Positions 5,181 through 6,536 of a DNA stretch of 6,536 bases are shown here, piece by piece. Below the pieces are notes generated by a model that did not search any database, was not told where the DNA came from, and saw nothing but the letters and a program-made list of their open reading frames with translations. Position numbers and translations under genes: made by a program. The stretch comes from Candidatus Aenigmatarchaeota archaeon (GTDB taxonomy: Archaea > Aenigmatarchaeota > Aenigmatarchaeia > GW2011-AR5). The stretch covers positions 1-6,536 of the forward strand of contig JACQNX010000015.1 of NCBI GenBank assembly GCA_016202875.1, given 5' to 3'. Positions within the stretch are counted from its first letter, which is position 1. Each line of letters begins with the position of its first letter.

Positions 5181-5190
5181 ATATTTAAAA
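5181..5190 (-). promoter_or_regulatory. TATA box of the antiporter gene
   Basis: TTTTAAATAT on the minus strand is centred about 26 bases before the ATG at 5159. Transcription would start at or within a base or two of the ATG, giving a leaderless mRNA. It is the strongest TATA match in the window. Confidence 0.65.
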
Positions 5191-5248
5191 GATAGCCTAA
5201 ATTCTAGCAGCCCTGCATGCCTTTATTAAGAGAAATTTTTTGCCCTCC

Positions 5249-5283
5249 AAAAATCCGACCCATATGGGTGGAGGATTTTTTTT
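5249..5283. repeat. Strong dyad with T8 run between divergent genes
   Basis: The outer stem AAAAATCC (5249-5256)/GGATTTTT (5273-5280) encloses the perfect 12-base palindrome ACCCATATGGGT (5258-5269), with one unpaired base on the left and three on the right. Eight T residues (5276-5283) close it on the plus strand. It looks like a terminator but no gene ends here: the antiporter leaves to the left and the cysteine-protein gene starts to the right. It may be an operator for one or both divergent promoters, or the end of an unseen short transcript. Confidence 0.55.
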
Positions 5284-5304
5284 CTTCACTGTTAGGACAA
5301 AAAG

Positions 5305-5333
5305 GTTAAAAACTTTTCCAAAAACGTATTCTC
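5305..5333 (+). promoter_or_regulatory. Promoter block of the transglutaminase-like gene
   Basis: This contains GTTAAAAACTTTTC (5305-5318) and ACGTATTCTC (5324-5333) directly before the ATG at 5334. The TTAAAAAC part, centred about 25 bases upstream of the ATG, would be the TATA box of a leaderless gene. The block duplicates 1922-1950 at 25 of 29 positions. Confidence 0.6.
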
Positions 5334-5966
5334 ATGAAAAAACCATCTGTAAGCTGGACTGCAGGCGAAAAGGGGCTTTTGTATGAACTAGATACGCCAG
5401 GTAGGGTTCAGGCATTTGTTTCCAGCCTTGCTTACGACCCTGTTGGCGGCGGCCGGTCTCCCAGAAGGGTTATGAGGGAGAGGAAAGCCAACTGCTTCAG
5501 CGGAGCCTTGTTTGCGGCCGCAGCCCTGAGCTGCCATGGATATCCCCCGCTTCTTGTAAACTTATTTGCCGAAAATGATGACGAGCATATCCTAGCAGTA
5601 TTCAAAAGAGACGACCATTGGGGAGCAGCCTCAAAGTCTAACTTCACTGTCCTGTCCTTCCGGGAACCTGTCTACAGGACACTGCGCGAACTCGTGATAT
5701 CGTATTTTGACCTTTATTTCAATTCCATTGGCCAGAAAACACTCCGCTCCTATTCAAAACCGCTCAATCTCAGCCGCTTCGACGGGAGAGGATGGCTGAC
5801 TTCTGAATATGATCTGGATTACATAGCAGATGCCCTGGGAAAAACTCATCGCTATCCTCTCGTCACCCCAGAGATGATCGGGCATCTGGAAAAAGTGGAT
5901 GAAAAGCTGCTTGCTGCAGGATTGGTGGGATCAAACCCTGAAGGGCTGTACAAACCGAAAAACTAG
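5334..5966 (+). CDS. Transglutaminase-like cysteine protein, uncharacterised
   Basis: The 210-residue product has no signal peptide or membrane helix, so it is probably cytoplasmic. The stretch KANCFSGALFAAAAL (51-65) places Cys54 at the start of a helix, and DDEHILAVFKRDDHWGAAS (82-100) offers His85 on a strand followed by Asp93/His95 and Asn103. A Cys at a helix start, then a His on a strand, then an Asp or Asn is the order of the papain-like transglutaminase fold, where such enzymes cleave or cross-link amide bonds. The fold assignment is by motif order and is moderate; the substrate is unknown. The C-terminal third (YDLDYIADALGKTHRYPLV, about 159-177) is helical and unassigned. A leaderless start at 5334 fits the promoter. 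The gene is divergent from the antiporter and likely monocistronic, with a T-tract just after its stop. Confidence 0.75.
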   Translation: MKKPSVSWTAGEKGLLYELDTPGRVQAFVSSLAYDPVGGGRSPRRVMRERKANCFSGALFAAAALSCHGYPPLLVNLFAENDDEHILAVFKRDDHWGAASKSNFTVLSFREPVYRTLRELVISYFDLYFNSIGQKTLRSYSKPLNLSRFDGRGWLTSEYDLDYIADALGKTHRYPLVTPEMIGHLEKVDEKLLAAGLVGSNPEGLYKPKN

Positions 5967-5970
5967 TCAA

Positions 5971-5984
5971 AATTATATTTTTTG
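5971..5984 (+). terminator. T-tract after the transglutaminase-like gene
   Basis: A T6 run (5978-5983) lies about a dozen bases past the stop and is followed by further T-rich stretches to about 6060. No stable hairpin precedes it. It fits an archaeal T-tract terminator. The rest of 5985-6120 is AT-rich with no gene I can support. Confidence 0.4.
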
Positions 5985-6122
5985 AATCCGATTTTCATAT
6001 AAAAATTTCTCGTCTTTTCGATTGTTTTTACTAATTTCTTTCCTATTCTTTTGTCTTGATAATTTGGCAAAACTCCCAGCCATTTTATTTCTGCACGACT
6101 CTGTGCTGTCTCTATACATAAG

Positions 6123-6130
6123 TTTTAAAA
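6123..6130 (+). promoter_or_regulatory. TATA box of the last gene
   Basis: TTTTAAAA is centred about 27 bases before the ATG at 6154, the same spacing as in the other leaderless genes of the window. No Shine-Dalgarno sequence lies between. Confidence 0.55.
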
Positions 6131-6153
6131 AAGCTTCTGCAATAGTCAGTCCC

Positions 6154-6536
6154 ATGAAAAACGTCTATGAAACAGCCAGTGGCCCTAGGAAAATATCGCT
6201 CTGCGTGCCTTTTTGGAGATCAGCGTTACACATAAAAAAAGGCTATGTCATCCGCATAGAATATCCCCGCAGCACCAGGATACATCCTGCATTTCCAGGC
6301 CAGTTCTCTTCCCTCGAAGAAATGAGGCAGTATATGCGGGATTTTGCAAAGCGCCGCAAACCCGAAGGCTATGAAGGCCGCATTGCAGAAGAGCTGGTTT
6401 CGTATGTAAGGCAAAAAATACGCGAAGAAAGGACCAGCAGGCTTTTTGACAGGGATAACGCCTATCTTGTTGCAGAAGATCTGCATGCGCTCGAGAAACT
6501 TCGCAACGAACTGGCTGCTTATGAAGACCTGTTCAG
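6154..6536 (+). CDS. Unrecognised charged protein, 3' end beyond window
   Basis: An open frame of 127 codons runs from the ATG at 6154 to the window end without a stop. The N-terminal 50 residues contain short hydrophobic strands (ISLCVPF, 14-20; GYVIRIEYP, 30-38) and look like a small beta-rich part. From about 53 on the chain is helical and rich in Glu, Arg and Lys (EEMRQYMRDFAKRRKP; SYVRQKIREERTSRLFDRD; EDLHALEKLRNELAAYEDLF), possibly a coiled coil. No known motif is visible and I assign no function. A TATA box at the leaderless distance, higher GC content and codon choice like the neighbouring chromosomal genes argue that it is real. A minus-strand frame ending near 6155 in the AT-rich spacer is not supported. 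Confidence 0.75.
   Translation, partial: MKNVYETASGPRKISLCVPFWRSALHIKKGYVIRIEYPRSTRIHPAFPGQFSSLEEMRQYMRDFAKRRKPEGYEGRIAEELVSYVRQKIREERTSRLFDRDNAYLVAEDLHALEKLRNELAAYEDLF

Noticed and set aside
5973..6155. 60-codon minus-strand frame in the spacer before the last gene
   Set aside because: Lys/Asn-rich product expected from AT-rich noncoding DNA, and its promoter would have to lie inside the gene starting at 6154.
3960..6424. Avoidance of CGCG as evidence for ThaI-type specificity
   Set aside because: Roughly a dozen CGCG sites are present, so the window shows no strong avoidance; absence from 237-3968 is partly explained by AT richness.
6226..6486. 86-codon minus-strand frame at the right end
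   Set aside because: Antisense to the open partial gene 6154-6536, which has a well-placed TATA box and coding-like composition.
1..6536. CRISPR array, tRNA or rRNA genes
   Set aside because: No evenly spaced direct repeats and no cloverleaf or conserved rRNA segments were seen on either strand.

Overview
The window looks archaeal. Eight genes have a TATA-like box upstream, and in six of them it sits about 24-28 bases before the start codon with no Shine-Dalgarno sequence, as in leaderless transcripts. The other ribosome-binding sites resemble the archaeal GGTG/AGGT core, and genes tend to end in T-tracts. The small four-helix membrane protein and the ThaI-like restriction enzyme also resemble archaeal proteins. 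A DPANN-type lineage (Woesearchaeota, Micrarchaeota, Diapherotrites or a relative) is my best guess, but it rests on recollection of family resemblance and cannot be proved here.

Layout. Positions 1-228 carry no credible gene; they hold nested GC-rich palindromes (31-73 and 91-171) that share a 13-base hairpin core. A small Rid-superfamily gene follows (229-618, +). It is bracketed by inverted copies of a 33-38 base element (169-201 and 617-654), and the left copy supplies its promoter. Convergent with it is a soluble GGDEF diguanylate cyclase (663-1337, -) with an intact active site and I-site, which is unusual in archaea. Divergent from the cyclase is a 115-residue four-helix membrane protein (1454-1801, +) with a hairpin/T-tract terminator. 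The next 334 bases hold no firm gene. They contain a promoter plus micro-ORF that may be a decayed gene, a 9-bp hairpin, and the promoter of the next operon.

Positions about 2100-3850 form an AT-rich restriction-modification island: a 44-residue zinc-ribbon gene (2136-2270, +), a beta-class amino-methyltransferase probably making N4-methylcytosine (2285-3190, +), and a convergent ThaI-like PD-(D/E)XK endonuclease (3264-3815, -). The methyltransferase protects host DNA and the endonuclease cuts unmodified DNA. The zinc ribbon shares the methyltransferase operon and is either an accessory or control factor or a passenger.

The right side returns to higher GC. A CPA-type Na+/H+ antiporter (3906-5159, -) is divergent from a transglutaminase-like cysteine protein (5334-5966, +), and a strong dyad lies between them. 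A charged, unrecognised protein starts at 6154 (+) and runs off the window end. The promoter of the cysteine-protein gene is almost identical over 29 bases to the one before the micro-ORF at 1951, about 3.4 kb away.

The most unusual points are the palindrome-bracketed Rid gene (integron-cassette-like or MITE-like), the archaeal diguanylate cyclase, the zinc-ribbon/methyltransferase/endonuclease module, and the duplicated promoter block. No complete undescribed system is proved by the sequence alone.
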